DNA of 55,019 nucleotides from Bacteroidales bacterium (GTDB lineage: Bacteria; Bacteroidota; Bacteroidia; Bacteroidales; UBA932): assembly GCA_016283985.1 (NCBI GenBank), contig JAEENZ010000180.1, forward strand, positions 1 to 55,019. The letters run 5' to 3'. Below the pieces are notes generated by a model. The model was not told the origin of the DNA and ran no database searches. It worked only from the letters and a program-made list of their open reading frames with translations. Made by a program: the position numbers and the translations under genes. Shown here piece after piece: positions 1 to 8,230 of this stretch. Numbering within the stretch: position 1 is the stretch's first letter; each line of letters starts with the position of its first letter.

Positions 1-96
1 GTTGATGGTTCCGTGCAGGAGCAGGAAGATGATGAGGAAAGCGCCGCTGATGGACTGTATGAATTTCTTTCCGATGGATGAATTGAAAATAAACAT
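1..96 (-). CDS. sdhC: Succinate dehydrogenase/fumarate reductase cytochrome b subunit, N-terminal part
   Basis: The 32 codons running off the left edge begin with ATG at 96-94 and read MFIFNSSIGKKFIQSISG, then a hydrophobic stretch ending in LLLHGTIN. The pattern SSIGKK-x6-SG followed by a first membrane helix containing His is how the Bacteroidota-type single cytochrome b (SdhC/FrdC) begins; it anchors the flavoprotein and iron-sulfur subunits in the inner membrane and binds heme through His. Only the start is present, so sdhA and sdhB should lie beyond position 1. A TAnnTTTG box lies 24 bp upstream. Confidence 0.75.
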   Translation of the reverse strand, partial: MFIFNSSIGKKFIQSISGAFLIIFLLLHGTIN

Positions 97-119
97 CTGA
101 TTTGGTACTATTTGGTCTG

Positions 120-127
120 CAAATATA
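120..127 (-). promoter_or_regulatory. -7 box of the sdhC promoter
   Basis: On the minus strand this reads TATATTTG, a perfect match to the Bacteroidota -7 consensus TAnnTTTG, 24 bp before the sdhC ATG. I see no TTG at the usual 19-21 bp upstream, so only the -7 element is supported. Confidence 0.55.
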
Positions 128-136
128 AGTCATTTC

Positions 137-167
137 TTGCAAGTTTGCGAATTTTCCAATATTTTTG
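137..167 (+). promoter_or_regulatory. pyrH promoter (TTG -33 box, 20-bp spacer, TATTTTTG -7 box)
   Basis: TTG at 137-139 and TATTTTTG at 160-167 are separated by exactly 20 bp, the canonical Bacteroidota sigma-ABfr arrangement. Transcription should start near 174. That places the upstream in-frame TTG at 165 outside the transcript and fixes the pyrH start at ATG 195. Confidence 0.75.
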
Positions 168-194
168 TTTCCCGCAAATAAACAATTAAAGCTA

Positions 195-899
195 ATGTAC
201 AAAAGAGTTCTCCTTAAACTCAGCGGCGAGAGCCTCGGAGGCCCTGCCGGTAAAGGTCTCGACGAAGCGAGTCTCAGCAAATTTGCAAAAGAGATAGCGG
301 CGGCAGTCTCCGCCGGATACCAGATAGCCATAGTGAATGGCGGAGGCAACATCTTCCGCGGCATCCAGGGCATGGGAAAAGGCTACGACCGCGTCACCGG
401 AGACCGCATGGGCATGCTCGCAACGGTGATCAACTCCCTCGCGCTCTCCTGCGCCCTTCGCACTGAAGGCATTGAGGCAAAAGTGTTTACCGCAACGAAC
501 ATGGCGCCGCTCGCACAGCTCTACACCCGCGACAACGCTGTCGAGGTGCTGGAGAAGGGAGGCGTGGCGCTGATTTCGGGAGGAACCGGCAACCCTTATT
601 TCTCCACCGATTCCGGCGCAGCCCTCAGGGCCCTCGAAATCGGAGCGGATGCAGTTCTGAAAGGCACCCGCGTGGATGGTGTCTATACCGCCGATCCAGA
701 AAAGGACCCCACCGCCGTCAAATACGACGACCTCACTTTCCAGGAGGCTCTCTCCAAGCACCTGAAAGTAATGGACATGACGGCATACGCCCTCTGCGAG
801 CAGGGACCGGTGCCCATCGTGGTGTTCGACATCAACGCCCCCGGCGCACTGCTGGCAATCCTGAAGGGGGAAAAGCTTGGCACACTGGTACATGCGTAG
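195..899 (+). CDS. pyrH: UMP kinase
   Basis: Phosphorylates UMP to UDP with ATP in pyrimidine nucleotide synthesis; the family is a cytoplasmic homohexamer of the amino-acid-kinase fold. The 234-residue protein begins MYKRVLLKLSGESL, the usual PyrH opening, and contains the nucleotide-binding GGGNIFRG segment, the DRMGMLATVINSLAL helix and the TGNPYFSTDSGAALRA segment, all family hallmarks. Length is normal. An in-frame TTG at 165 lies inside the -7 box, so ATG 195 is the start. It is followed 68 bp later by frr, the common pyrH-frr order, but a dispersed repeat copy sits between the two genes. Confidence 0.97.
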   Translation: MYKRVLLKLSGESLGGPAGKGLDEASLSKFAKEIAAAVSAGYQIAIVNGGGNIFRGIQGMGKGYDRVTGDRMGMLATVINSLALSCALRTEGIEAKVFTATNMAPLAQLYTRDNAVEVLEKGGVALISGGTGNPYFSTDSGAALRALEIGADAVLKGTRVDGVYTADPEKDPTAVKYDDLTFQEALSKHLKVMDMTAYALCEQGPVPIVVFDINAPGALLAILKGEKLGTLVHA

Positions 900-938
900 C
901 CTTGCGGGTCACAGACCTGCCCTTTGCCTTTCGCGGAG
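900..938 (-). repeat. Copy of a dispersed 39-bp repeat, second copy in hemW at 38082-38120
   Basis: The reverse complement of this stretch matches 38082-38120 inside hemW at 35 of 39 positions; the differences are at repeat positions 9, 10, 28 and 34. It begins one base after the pyrH stop codon. In hemW the same sequence forms the left arm and loop of a 59-bp palindrome, whereas here the second arm is absent. The shared sequence includes GCAAAGGGCAGGTCTG. Confidence 0.8.
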
Positions 939-967
939 GGAAAAAATGAAACAAAACTAAGAAAGAT

Positions 968-1537
968 ATGTTAACCGACAGAGCAAAAGAAATCCTGAAC
1001 GGCGCTGAAGAAAAAATGCAGGAAGCCGTTCTTTTCCTCGAGGAGGACCTCAAGACCTACCGCGTAGGCAAGGCCAGCCCCGCCATCTTCAACGGCGTGA
1101 CTGTCAGCTACTACGGCACACCCACCCCGCTGATGCAGGTTGCATCCGTCACAACTCCTGACGCCCGCACGCTTGCCATCCAGCCCTGGGAGCGCAACAT
1201 GATTCCCGTTATCGAGAAAGCCATCCTCGACGCCAACCTCGGATTCACCCCCCAGAACAACGGTGAAATTATCCGCTGCGTAGTACCCGCCCTCACCGAG
1301 GAGCGCCGCAAGGACCTCGTCAAAAAGGCCAAGGCAGCTGGAGAGCAGGCCAAGGTGGTGGTTCGCAACGCCCGCCGCGATGCAATGGACCTCCTTAAAA
1401 AAGCCCAGAAGAACGAGGGCATGAGCGAGGATACCGAAAAGGAAGGCGAAGGCGAAGTGCAGAAAGTCACCGACAAGTTCGTGAAGAACGTCGATGATAT
1501 CGTCGCCGCAAAGGAGAAGGAAATACTTACAGTGTAG
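968..1537 (+). CDS. frr: Ribosome recycling factor
   Basis: Releases ribosomes from mRNA after termination together with EF-G. The 189-residue protein shows the RRF pattern: an N-terminal helix with YRVGKASPAIF (R32 region), the small beta domain with YYGTPTPLMQVASVTTPDARTL, IQPWE, then the long C-terminal helices containing LTEERRKDLVKKAK and VRNARRDA. The length is two or three residues above the usual 185-187. ATG 968 is preceded by an A-rich stretch (CTAAGAAAGAT) and not by a clear Shine-Dalgarno sequence. Its stop codon lies in a palindrome shared with the convergent GH3 gene. Confidence 0.97.
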   Translation: MLTDRAKEILNGAEEKMQEAVLFLEEDLKTYRVGKASPAIFNGVTVSYYGTPTPLMQVASVTTPDARTLAIQPWERNMIPVIEKAILDANLGFTPQNNGEIIRCVVPALTEERRKDLVKKAKAAGEQAKVVVRNARRDAMDLLKKAQKNEGMSEDTEKEGEGEVQKVTDKFVKNVDDIVAAKEKEILTV

Positions 1538-1547
1538 AGGCTCTACA
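1533..1547. other. Perfect palindrome carrying the stop codons of two convergent genes
   Basis: TGTAGAG-G-CTCTACA is a perfect 7+1+7 palindrome. The frr TAG (1535-1537) lies in the left arm and the GH3 TAG (minus strand, 1545-1543) in the right arm. No T-run follows on either side, so it is not a classical intrinsic terminator, although a short hairpin in both transcripts is possible. Confidence 0.5.
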
Positions 1548-4323
1548 GCGCCAGACAGTCAAAGTCTGTAATCGTACCGCGGCCTTCGGTCACCAGGATC
1601 CGGAGGTCGCTGGCTTTATAGTCTCCGCTGAAACGTGGTTTCTGTGAACCGCCGGTTGCGCTCATCTCCAACAGAGTCTGGAACTGGCCTCCGCCGAGGT
1701 TCAGCTGCACCTTGTATTTGCAATTGGTATCCATCCTCCACTGCAGATCGAACTTCTTGAAAGCCACGTCCGGTTTAAGGCTGAAGGTTACCTCCTCACC
1801 TGCGTTAAGCGTTATGGGGAGCACTCCGGCAAGAGCGGCATTACCCGTGCTGAACGTCTTGAGCGGATCGGCAGGGTCCTGCATGGTAAGCATGTCCCCC
1901 AGTCTGAGGTCCACGGAAGAAGCCCCGATGTAAATTTCAAAGAGCCCCGGCTCGATTACCGGCTTAAGATTCCTGTCGAGCATGGTAAAGTCTTCCGGGC
2001 CGAGTTTAAACTCCACTTTCCTGCTTTCTCCAGGCTCCAGGGTAATCCGCTCGAATCCACGAAGCATCCTGTCGTAAACCGTAATGGAACTCACAAGGTC
2101 ATGGATATATAACTGGGAAATCTCATCTCCCTTGCGGGAACCGGTGTTCTTGATTACGCAGGACACTGTGAGGCTGTCGCCCGGCATTATGCGGGATGAC
2201 GACAGTCGCATGTCGGAATATTCGAATGTCGTATAACTGAGCCCGTAGCCAAAGTCGTACAGAGCCCCTGCAGCACGAGTTTTCTTGCCTTCCGGTCCAA
2301 CCCCGACATATCCGTCCACCTGAGAATTGGGCTTAAAGGGGAAATTGAACGGAATCTGCCCGACGGTTCGAGGGAAGGTGACGGTAAGTTTGCCGCCTGG
2401 ATTGTATTCGCCCAGCAGCACCTGAGCAACGGCGGTTCCCCCGTGAGCTCCGGGATACCAGGCTTCGAGGATGGCGTTCGCGTTGCGGTCGGCCCAGTTC
2501 ACGCTGAGGGGCCGGCCGTTTATCATTACCACGACAAGCGGTATCCCTGCCTTGTGCACTTCCTTGAGCAGGAGTTCCTGCACGGGAGGAAGGTCGAGGC
2601 TGGTGCGGGAACGGTTCTCTCCGCAAGTACGAAGATTGCCCCCAACCACGACCACCGCCACATCGGCATCCCTGGCAGTACGGACAGCCTCGGCGATTCC
2701 GGCAGATTCCTCATCTGTGGGCACATATCCATATATTTCAGAATCCGGCCACTGCGAATCCACATGGTCACAGCCCTTCGCATAAACCACTTCCGCCTTA
2801 CCCTCGAGGGCTTTGCGCAGCCCCTCATAAACAGTCACGGATTCGGTGGCCTGCGGGCCGTAGTGCACATGGGCGTAGCCATCTTCATTAGCATTCGGAC
2901 CAAGCACGGCAACTTTATGGAGTTTCCCGACATCCAACGGCAGCAGACCGTCGTTTTTGAGCAACACCAGAGACTCCAGGGAAGCGCGCAGAGCCACCTC
3001 GTTGTTTTCCGTCCCGTTCACTACCCTGTCGGCCTCCTTCATATCCGCCTCGCTGGTGTAGGGATGATCAAACAGGCCTACCATAAACTTTACGCGTAGT
3101 ATGTCACGCACGCGCTCGTCCACGGTCTCGATGGACAGCGCGCCTTCGTTCACGAGTTCACGGATGGGAAGGATGTAACTGTCCGGGCTGCGGAAGGTGC
3201 AGCGTATGTTCAGGCCCGCCTCAACGCTCTGACGCACCGACTCCTTCATATCGGCGGATGTGTGATGCTTGAGATGAAGATATTCCACAGCATCGGAGTC
3301 GGATACCACATATCCGCGGAAGCCGAAATCCCCGCGTAAGCGATCGTAGAGCCAGTATTTGCTGCCCTGAATTGGCTCGCCGTCGTAATCGTTGTAGGAG
3401 CTCATGGCACCCAGCAGCCCGCCCCGACGGATCACCTCTTTCCATGGATACATGTGAATATTTTCCACTTCATGCGGGGTTTCGTGGGGGTCGCACCTGG
3501 CCATTCCTTCGCGGGCGCCTTTGCCGTTGGAATAGATGGCATAATGCTTGGCCGTGGAGGCCACCTGGTAGTCGGTCTGGAGGCCGCGCACCATCTGGAT
3601 GCCAAGTTCGGCAACCAGATAGGGATCTTCGCCGTAAATCTCTTCGTAGCGGCCCCAGCGCTGGTCGCGTCCGACATCGAGAATGGGGGCATACACATTT
3701 GTGTAGCCCATCAGCCGTCCTTCCCGGCCAGTAATGTATCCCACCTGCCGGATAAGATTGCGGTCCCACGTGTGTCCCAGTCCCAGTTGAGTGGGGAAGT
3801 TGGTAGCTTTGTAGGATTCCACCCCGCGTATTCCCTCGTTGGTGAAGTCGGTGGGGATGCCGAGGCGGGTTTCCTCGACAAAGAAACGCTGTACCTCGTT
3901 CAGAGCCCAGCCGTGTTTGGATGCCGGCCAGATATAGGGGCTTTCCGTGCTGGGTGGTGTTCCCCATCCAACAAAAGAGTTAAGGTGCTCGTCGATGGCA
4001 CCGATGCCGTCTTTCCATATTTTGTTTTTCCACTCCGGGGTGGGCAGTTGGTCCTGCAGCACCCGGCGGTAGCCGTAAAGAGTCGCCATCTGGCAGGTCT
4101 TCTCTTCAAGCGTCATCTGCCCCAAAAGGTCTTCGATGCGGGCATCCAGCGGAGCCCGCGGATCCTCATAAACATCCTTGATGCCGTTCTTGTTGAAGTC
4201 TATCCAGCCTTTGTGGTAGATTTTATTCGCTTTTACGTTTTTTTTTGAAGCGGTGGCTGCATGCAACGGCACGGAAACTGACAGGATAGCAGCTGAAATC
4301 AGGAATATGCGGATTGTTTTCAT
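1543..4323 (-). CDS. Secreted glycoside hydrolase family 3 (beta-glucosidase/beta-xylosidase type)
   Basis: A 926-residue exo-acting beta-glycosidase with a signal peptide (residues 1-22, ending LHAA), so probably periplasmic. The GH3 N-terminal barrel (about 60-400) carries NEGIRG near 162, the KH motif (K259-H260) and the nucleophile motif VVSDSDAV with D342. The GH3 C-terminal domain (about 440-680, with LLKNDGLLPL and GENRSRTSLDLP) and a fibronectin-III-like domain (about 690-770) follow, then an extra beta-rich C-terminal region (about 800-926). The opening HKGWIDFNKNGIKDVYEDP is typical of Bacteroidota GH3 enzymes. It is last in the lpxK-esterase-GH3 run, 12 bp after the esterase. Exact sugar specificity cannot be read from sequence. 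Confidence 0.92.
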   Translation of the reverse strand: MKTIRIFLISAAILSVSVPLHAATASKKNVKANKIYHKGWIDFNKNGIKDVYEDPRAPLDARIEDLLGQMTLEEKTCQMATLYGYRRVLQDQLPTPEWKNKIWKDGIGAIDEHLNSFVGWGTPPSTESPYIWPASKHGWALNEVQRFFVEETRLGIPTDFTNEGIRGVESYKATNFPTQLGLGHTWDRNLIRQVGYITGREGRLMGYTNVYAPILDVGRDQRWGRYEEIYGEDPYLVAELGIQMVRGLQTDYQVASTAKHYAIYSNGKGAREGMARCDPHETPHEVENIHMYPWKEVIRRGGLLGAMSSYNDYDGEPIQGSKYWLYDRLRGDFGFRGYVVSDSDAVEYLHLKHHTSADMKESVRQSVEAGLNIRCTFRSPDSYILPIRELVNEGALSIETVDERVRDILRVKFMVGLFDHPYTSEADMKEADRVVNGTENNEVALRASLESLVLLKNDGLLPLDVGKLHKVAVLGPNANEDGYAHVHYGPQATESVTVYEGLRKALEGKAEVVYAKGCDHVDSQWPDSEIYGYVPTDEESAGIAEAVRTARDADVAVVVVGGNLRTCGENRSRTSLDLPPVQELLLKEVHKAGIPLVVVMINGRPLSVNWADRNANAILEAWYPGAHGGTAVAQVLLGEYNPGGKLTVTFPRTVGQIPFNFPFKPNSQVDGYVGVGPEGKKTRAAGALYDFGYGLSYTTFEYSDMRLSSSRIMPGDSLTVSCVIKNTGSRKGDEISQLYIHDLVSSITVYDRMLRGFERITLEPGESRKVEFKLGPEDFTMLDRNLKPVIEPGLFEIYIGASSVDLRLGDMLTMQDPADPLKTFSTGNAALAGVLPITLNAGEEVTFSLKPDVAFKKFDLQWRMDTNCKYKVQLNLGGGQFQTLLEMSATGGSQKPRFSGDYKASDLRILVTEGRGTITDFDCLAL

Positions 4324-4335
4324 ATTCTGGACTTA

Positions 4336-5121
4336 TCAATACAGGGCTTCGGCATAGCGCTGGCCAAGCAAGATGCAGCCTGCGCGGTTGAAATGTGTGC
4401 TATCGGCTTTCGCAGGGCACCCTTCTGCACTCACACAGATGCAGTCCGGGATTTGCTCCGCAGTCAGCCGAAGTATGGGGTTGATTATTGATGCACCTTT
4501 GTAGGCGTAGTTGACTTCCCCGATAACTATGGGCACACTCCCAAGGGCTGAGCGCAGGTTTGCAACAAATCCGGAGAAGCGTTCTGTGTAGGTCTCCGCC
4601 CTGCCTGGGATGTAATCACTCTCACCCTGATGCCATAGAATCGCCTTTAGTTTTCCGTATTTACATGCCTGCAAGGTCCGGCGGATAGCTTCATCGTAAA
4701 AAGATGGCATCTCAGTTCCCCAGAGGGCTTCATCGTCCCCGTCATTTTTGCTGAAAAGATATCCGCCGCTGCCCTTTTCCCACTGCTCCAGACGAGATCC
4801 ACCACGAGCGTTCACAACCAGCAGCACCGGACGACCGTTTTGGCAATGCATGGTCTCTGCGAAGGAAAGACCGAGGCTGTAACCCTGCATGGACATTTTC
4901 TTGCGGATGGTGGAGTACTGGTTCAGCGGTGCACTTGCTTGCACTATGTCTCCGTTGGAATTCAGCAGATAAACTCCCGTGATCGGGGTGAAATCTTCCG
5001 GCAACACTTCTCCCCGCCCGGCCATATTCGACTGTCCAATAAGGAGATAGATATCGTATTTTTTTCTATCACAAGCCAAACATACGTTCAGTAGGAGTAA
5101 CAAGAATACAATCTTCTTCAT
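4336..5121 (-). CDS. SGNH-type carbohydrate acetylesterase lipoprotein (SASA/CE6-like)
   Basis: A 261-residue esterase of the sialate O-acetylesterase/acetylxylan esterase superfamily. Visible motifs are IGQSNMAG with nucleophile S31, the NARGGSRLEQW block, WHQGESD (E177 region) and a C-terminal DSTHF with the catalytic Asp/His. The N-terminus is a lipoprotein signal with Cys17 after LNVCLA, so it is probably periplasmic or surface anchored. It lies 11 bp after lpxK and 12 bp before the GH3 gene on the same strand. Pairing with GH3 suggests removal of acetyl groups from an acetylated beta-glycan such as xylan; this substrate is inference from context. Confidence 0.83.
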   Translation of the reverse strand: MKKIVFLLLLLNVCLACDRKKYDIYLLIGQSNMAGRGEVLPEDFTPITGVYLLNSNGDIVQASAPLNQYSTIRKKMSMQGYSLGLSFAETMHCQNGRPVLLVVNARGGSRLEQWEKGSGGYLFSKNDGDDEALWGTEMPSFYDEAIRRTLQACKYGKLKAILWHQGESDYIPGRAETYTERFSGFVANLRSALGSVPIVIGEVNYAYKGASIINPILRLTAEQIPDCICVSAEGCPAKADSTHFNRAGCILLGQRYAEALY

Positions 5122-5132
5122 CGGAGCATATC

Positions 5133-6137
5133 TTATACGAGGTTCACCAGTTTTTCATCCAAAGATTCCTTGTCTGCTTCTTCCACGAAGGCAACTTTGA
5201 CCGGCACGGCGAACAAGCGCCCCCGGAGGATATCATCTATCTTCTTGCAGTCGAGCACGCGGGCAGCGTCCTTTTCTGTTGTCAGGAGTGCGGCGGTGGG
5301 ATATTTGCGCACCGCTGCGGCAATCTGCCACATATCCACCTTAGAGTAGGCGTGATGGTCGGGGAACTTGAGCACCTCGACTATCTTGTATGTATCGCTC
5401 AAATGTGCCTTCAACTGGCTATCGTCCGCAATGCCGGTAAACAGGATAGCGGTCTTGGAGTAGGTATAGCGCATATCTGCCTCCTCAGGGAAAACAGGAA
5501 CCGGGACATCGTAATCCAATGTGGTGAAATACAAGGGTTTGTCAGCAGCGAGTTGCAACTTCTCCCTCCATTCATCCCTGTCTTCCGGATCAAGTTCGTG
5601 GGGGCATTTGGTCACTATCACCAGGTCGGCGTCGTGTATGCGGGAAGGAAGGTCGCGGAGCCGGCCGAAAGGGAGAAGTTTATCCTCGAAGATGGGACGT
5701 TTCCAATCTACCAGCACCATGTTCAGGCTGGCGTGAAGTTTCTTGTACTGAAATGCGTCATCCAAGACGATGATGCCGGCTCCGGCCTCAACGAGCCTGG
5801 CGCATCCCTCCACCCTGTTCTTGTCCACCGCCACGGTGACATCGGGAAACTTGCGCTTTATCTGCAAGGGCTCATCCCCTGCAAAAGCGGCGGTGCTGTC
5901 CGTCTGAACCAGCTGGAATCCTTTGCTTTTACGCTTGTATCCGCGCGAAAGCACGGCCGGCCGGACCTTCCCCCACCGGCCGCTGGCCTGCAGCAGACGC
6001 AGGATCATTTCGGTGTGAGGGGTCTTGCCGGTGCCACCCACGGTTATGTTCCCCACGCAGATGGTGGGAACAGCGGCACCGGAAGCCTTCCGCCAGGCTT
6101 TGGCGGCGCGCTTAAGTATAAGACGCTGTATCAGCAT
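5133..6137 (-). CDS. lpxK: Tetraacyldisaccharide 4'-kinase (lipid A synthesis), short N-terminus
   Basis: Phosphorylates the 4' position of the lipid A disaccharide using ATP on the inner face of the inner membrane. The protein (334 residues from ATG 6137) contains VGNITVGGTGKTPHTEM (Walker A, about residues 34-39), LSRGYKRKSKG, GDEPLQIK, LDDAFQY and the FTGIAD segment, all LpxK features. An upstream in-frame TTG (6167) lies inside the -7 box and is rejected. LpxK normally starts with a hydrophobic helix ahead of VGN; here only about 30 mostly basic residues precede it, and an in-frame stop just upstream rules out a longer form. First gene of the lpxK-esterase-GH3 run. Confidence 0.93.
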   Translation of the reverse strand: MLIQRLILKRAAKAWRKASGAAVPTICVGNITVGGTGKTPHTEMILRLLQASGRWGKVRPAVLSRGYKRKSKGFQLVQTDSTAAFAGDEPLQIKRKFPDVTVAVDKNRVEGCARLVEAGAGIIVLDDAFQYKKLHASLNMVLVDWKRPIFEDKLLPFGRLRDLPSRIHDADLVIVTKCPHELDPEDRDEWREKLQLAADKPLYFTTLDYDVPVPVFPEEADMRYTYSKTAILFTGIADDSQLKAHLSDTYKIVEVLKFPDHHAYSKVDMWQIAAAVRKYPTAALLTTEKDAARVLDCKKIDDILRGRLFAVPVKVAFVEEADKESLDEKLVNLV

Positions 6138-6164
6138 TTGGTTCTTATCAGACGGTATATCAGT

Positions 6165-6172
6165 CAAAGATA
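6165..6172 (-). promoter_or_regulatory. -7 box of the lpxK operon promoter
   Basis: Minus-strand TATCTTTG matches TAnnTTTG perfectly, 27 bp upstream of the lpxK ATG. It overlaps the TTG codon that a naive reading would use as start. No TTG -33 box is seen at 19-21 bp. Confidence 0.6.
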
Positions 6173-6215
6173 ACGTTTTTTTTGATTATTTGTATTGCCT
6201 TTTTTGGTTGTGGTT

Positions 6216-6245
6216 TTGAAGATTTTAAATAATTATGTAAATTTG
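6216..6245 (+). promoter_or_regulatory. Promoter of the ATPase-aldo/keto reductase pair
   Basis: TTG at 6216-6218, a 19-bp spacer, and TAAATTTG at 6238-6245 fit the Bacteroidota promoter consensus. The ATG of the ATPase lies 24 bp further on, giving a leader of about 18 bases. It diverges from the lpxK promoter across a very AT-rich stretch. Confidence 0.75.
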
Positions 6246-6269
6246 CGTAACGTTAAATAGCGTATTATT

Positions 6270-7397
6270 ATGAATAATACTCGTAATCCGTTTATTATCA
6301 CTCCTTTTGTCCCTAAACAGTATTTCTGCGACAGGGAAAACGAGACCACACAACTATGTAAGCACATTCTGAACGGAAGGAATGTTGCACTATTCGCAAA
6401 GCGACGTTTGGGCAAAACCGGGCTTATTCGCCATTGCTTCGAACAAGATGAGATAAAAAACGCCTTTAACACTTTTCTTGTGGATATTTACCCGGCCGGA
6501 AGTCTTAAGGAAATGACTTCCTTGTTTGCAAAAGAGGTATTCTCCAATTCCAAGGCACCAGGCATACAAGACAAAATTTTAAGAGGGCTCAAATCTGTTC
6601 AACCAAAAATCGCATACAACGAATTAACATCAACGTACTCCCTTTCGATAGGGATGGGGGACATTTTCCAACCCGAGAAAACTCTGGAAGAGATATTATC
6701 TATAATTGACGGCATGAAGAAACCCTCTATAGTTGCAATTGATGAGTTTCAGAAAATACGTGATTTCCAGGAAAAGAATGCGGAGGCATACCTTCGAACA
6801 GCATTTCAAAAGTGCAAGAACATCGTATTTCTTTTCACTGGGAGCATTGGGCATTCGATGAACAATATTTTTAAATCACCAGACAAACCATTTTACAATA
6901 GTGCAGTAATGATGACTATAAATGTGATCGACCGGGATGTGTATAAGGATTTTGCATTGAAAATGTTCCATTCTGGTGAAAGAGATATCGAGGAGGCGTT
7001 AATTGAGAAATGCTACGATTATTTTGATGGCGTCACCTGGTACAATCAGTTGATGATGAATGAGGCTTATGCACAGACAGATAAGGGGGGAACCATATCT
7101 ATAGAAGCTTTTGATAGCATATACGAAGCCATCATAGCCCAACAGGCGTTTTCCTATCAAGAACTGTTTTCCCGTTTCTCGTCGAAACAAAAACAACTGT
7201 TGTTGGCTATAGCCAGAGAAGACAAGGAAGGGGCAATGGTAACTTCGCAGGCATTCCTTCAAAAGTATGGGTTAGGCGGAGCCAGTTCATCGCAAACCGC
7301 TGCCATCGCATTAAAAAAAGGAAATTATATATCGGATAACGGGAATAAGAAACAAATAACAGATTTAATCTTCCGGGACTGGCTTAAAAAATTATAA
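6270..7397 (+). CDS. AAA-type ATPase of the archaeal-ATPase-like family
   Basis: A 375-residue P-loop protein. It opens with NPFIITPFVPKQYFCDRENE, continues with LFAKRRLGKTGLIRH (Walker A, K49-T50) and SIVAIDEFQKI (Walker B, about residues 150-160), and shows the FTGSIGHSM sensor-like segment; the C-terminal third resembles a small winged-helix region. This fits the family annotated as ATP-binding protein/ATPase_2, common in Bacteroidota genomes, whose cellular role is poorly defined. Base composition is clearly more AT-rich than the neighbours, with long A and T runs and AAA/ATA codons, which suggests horizontal acquisition. It has its own promoter, and its stop lies 2 bp before the aldo/keto reductase start. 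Confidence 0.8.
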   Translation: MNNTRNPFIITPFVPKQYFCDRENETTQLCKHILNGRNVALFAKRRLGKTGLIRHCFEQDEIKNAFNTFLVDIYPAGSLKEMTSLFAKEVFSNSKAPGIQDKILRGLKSVQPKIAYNELTSTYSLSIGMGDIFQPEKTLEEILSIIDGMKKPSIVAIDEFQKIRDFQEKNAEAYLRTAFQKCKNIVFLFTGSIGHSMNNIFKSPDKPFYNSAVMMTINVIDRDVYKDFALKMFHSGERDIEEALIEKCYDYFDGVTWYNQLMMNEAYAQTDKGGTISIEAFDSIYEAIIAQQAFSYQELFSRFSSKQKQLLLAIAREDKEGAMVTSQAFLQKYGLGGASSSQTAAIALKKGNYISDNGNKKQITDLIFRDWLKKL

Positions 7398-7399
7398 TT

Positions 7400-8230
7400 A
7401 TGGAGTTAAATAACGGTTATGCCATCCCTTGCCCGGGATTCGGCACTTTCAAGACCCCTGACGGGGACGTTTGCGTGGATGCGGTCCGCGAGGCGATTAT
7501 CGCTGGTTATACCCACATAGACACTGCGGCCGTCTATGGCAATGAACGCTCTGTAGGAGAGGGTGTAAGGCAGGCGGGGAAGCCCCGCGGAGAGTTGTTT
7601 ATTACCAGCAAACTCTGGAACACCGAACGCGGCTACGACAACACTCTTCGTGCCTGCGAAAAGAGCCTGCAGGACCTTGGAATGGATTATCTGGATCTCT
7701 ACCTGATCCACTGGCCTGCCAACGAGCTCCAGTTCGGCAGCAAAGCCACCGGCATCAATCTGGATACCTGGAGCGCTATGGAACGCCTGGTGGACGAGGG
7801 GCTTGTACGCAACATAGGTCTGAGCAATTTCTATCCTTCACACATGGCGCCAATCCTTGCGGCGGCAAACATCGCCCCGGCGGTGGACCAGATTGAATAC
7901 CATCCGGGACTGCTTCAAGAAGAGACGGTTGCGCTCTGCAAGGAGCAAGGAATACTGGTGGAAGCATGGAGCCCGCTGGGAAGGGGACGCCTGCTGGAAG
8001 ATGCGACGCTTGCCGGAATCGCCGCCGCCCACGGTAAAAGCGTCGCCCACGTGCTGCTGCGGTTCTGCGTTCAGAACGGAGTGCTGCCGTTGGTAAAATC
8101 AGTTCACACCGAGCGCATCCGAGAGAATCTCAATTTCCTTGATTTCACTCTGAATGCTGAAGAGATGACCGCAATAGCCGGCCTTCCGGAAACGCGCGTA
8201 GGGTCGCATCCCGACACCGCAACCTTCTGA
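7400..8230 (+). CDS. Aldo/keto reductase
   Basis: A 276-residue NAD(P)H-dependent carbonyl reductase of the AKR superfamily. The full catalytic tetrad is visible: D41 and Y46 in HIDTAAVYGNE, K71 in ITSKLWN and H104 in LIHWP. The cofactor end has LGRGRLLED and the PLVKSVHTERIRENLNF pattern. The length matches the AKR3/AKR5 type. It follows the ATPase with a 2-bp gap but has neighbour-like base composition, so it was probably resident and became joined to the incoming gene's promoter. The substrate cannot be inferred. Confidence 0.92.
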   Translation: MELNNGYAIPCPGFGTFKTPDGDVCVDAVREAIIAGYTHIDTAAVYGNERSVGEGVRQAGKPRGELFITSKLWNTERGYDNTLRACEKSLQDLGMDYLDLYLIHWPANELQFGSKATGINLDTWSAMERLVDEGLVRNIGLSNFYPSHMAPILAAANIAPAVDQIEYHPGLLQEETVALCKEQGILVEAWSPLGRGRLLEDATLAGIAAAHGKSVAHVLLRFCVQNGVLPLVKSVHTERIRENLNFLDFTLNAEEMTAIAGLPETRVGSHPDTATF

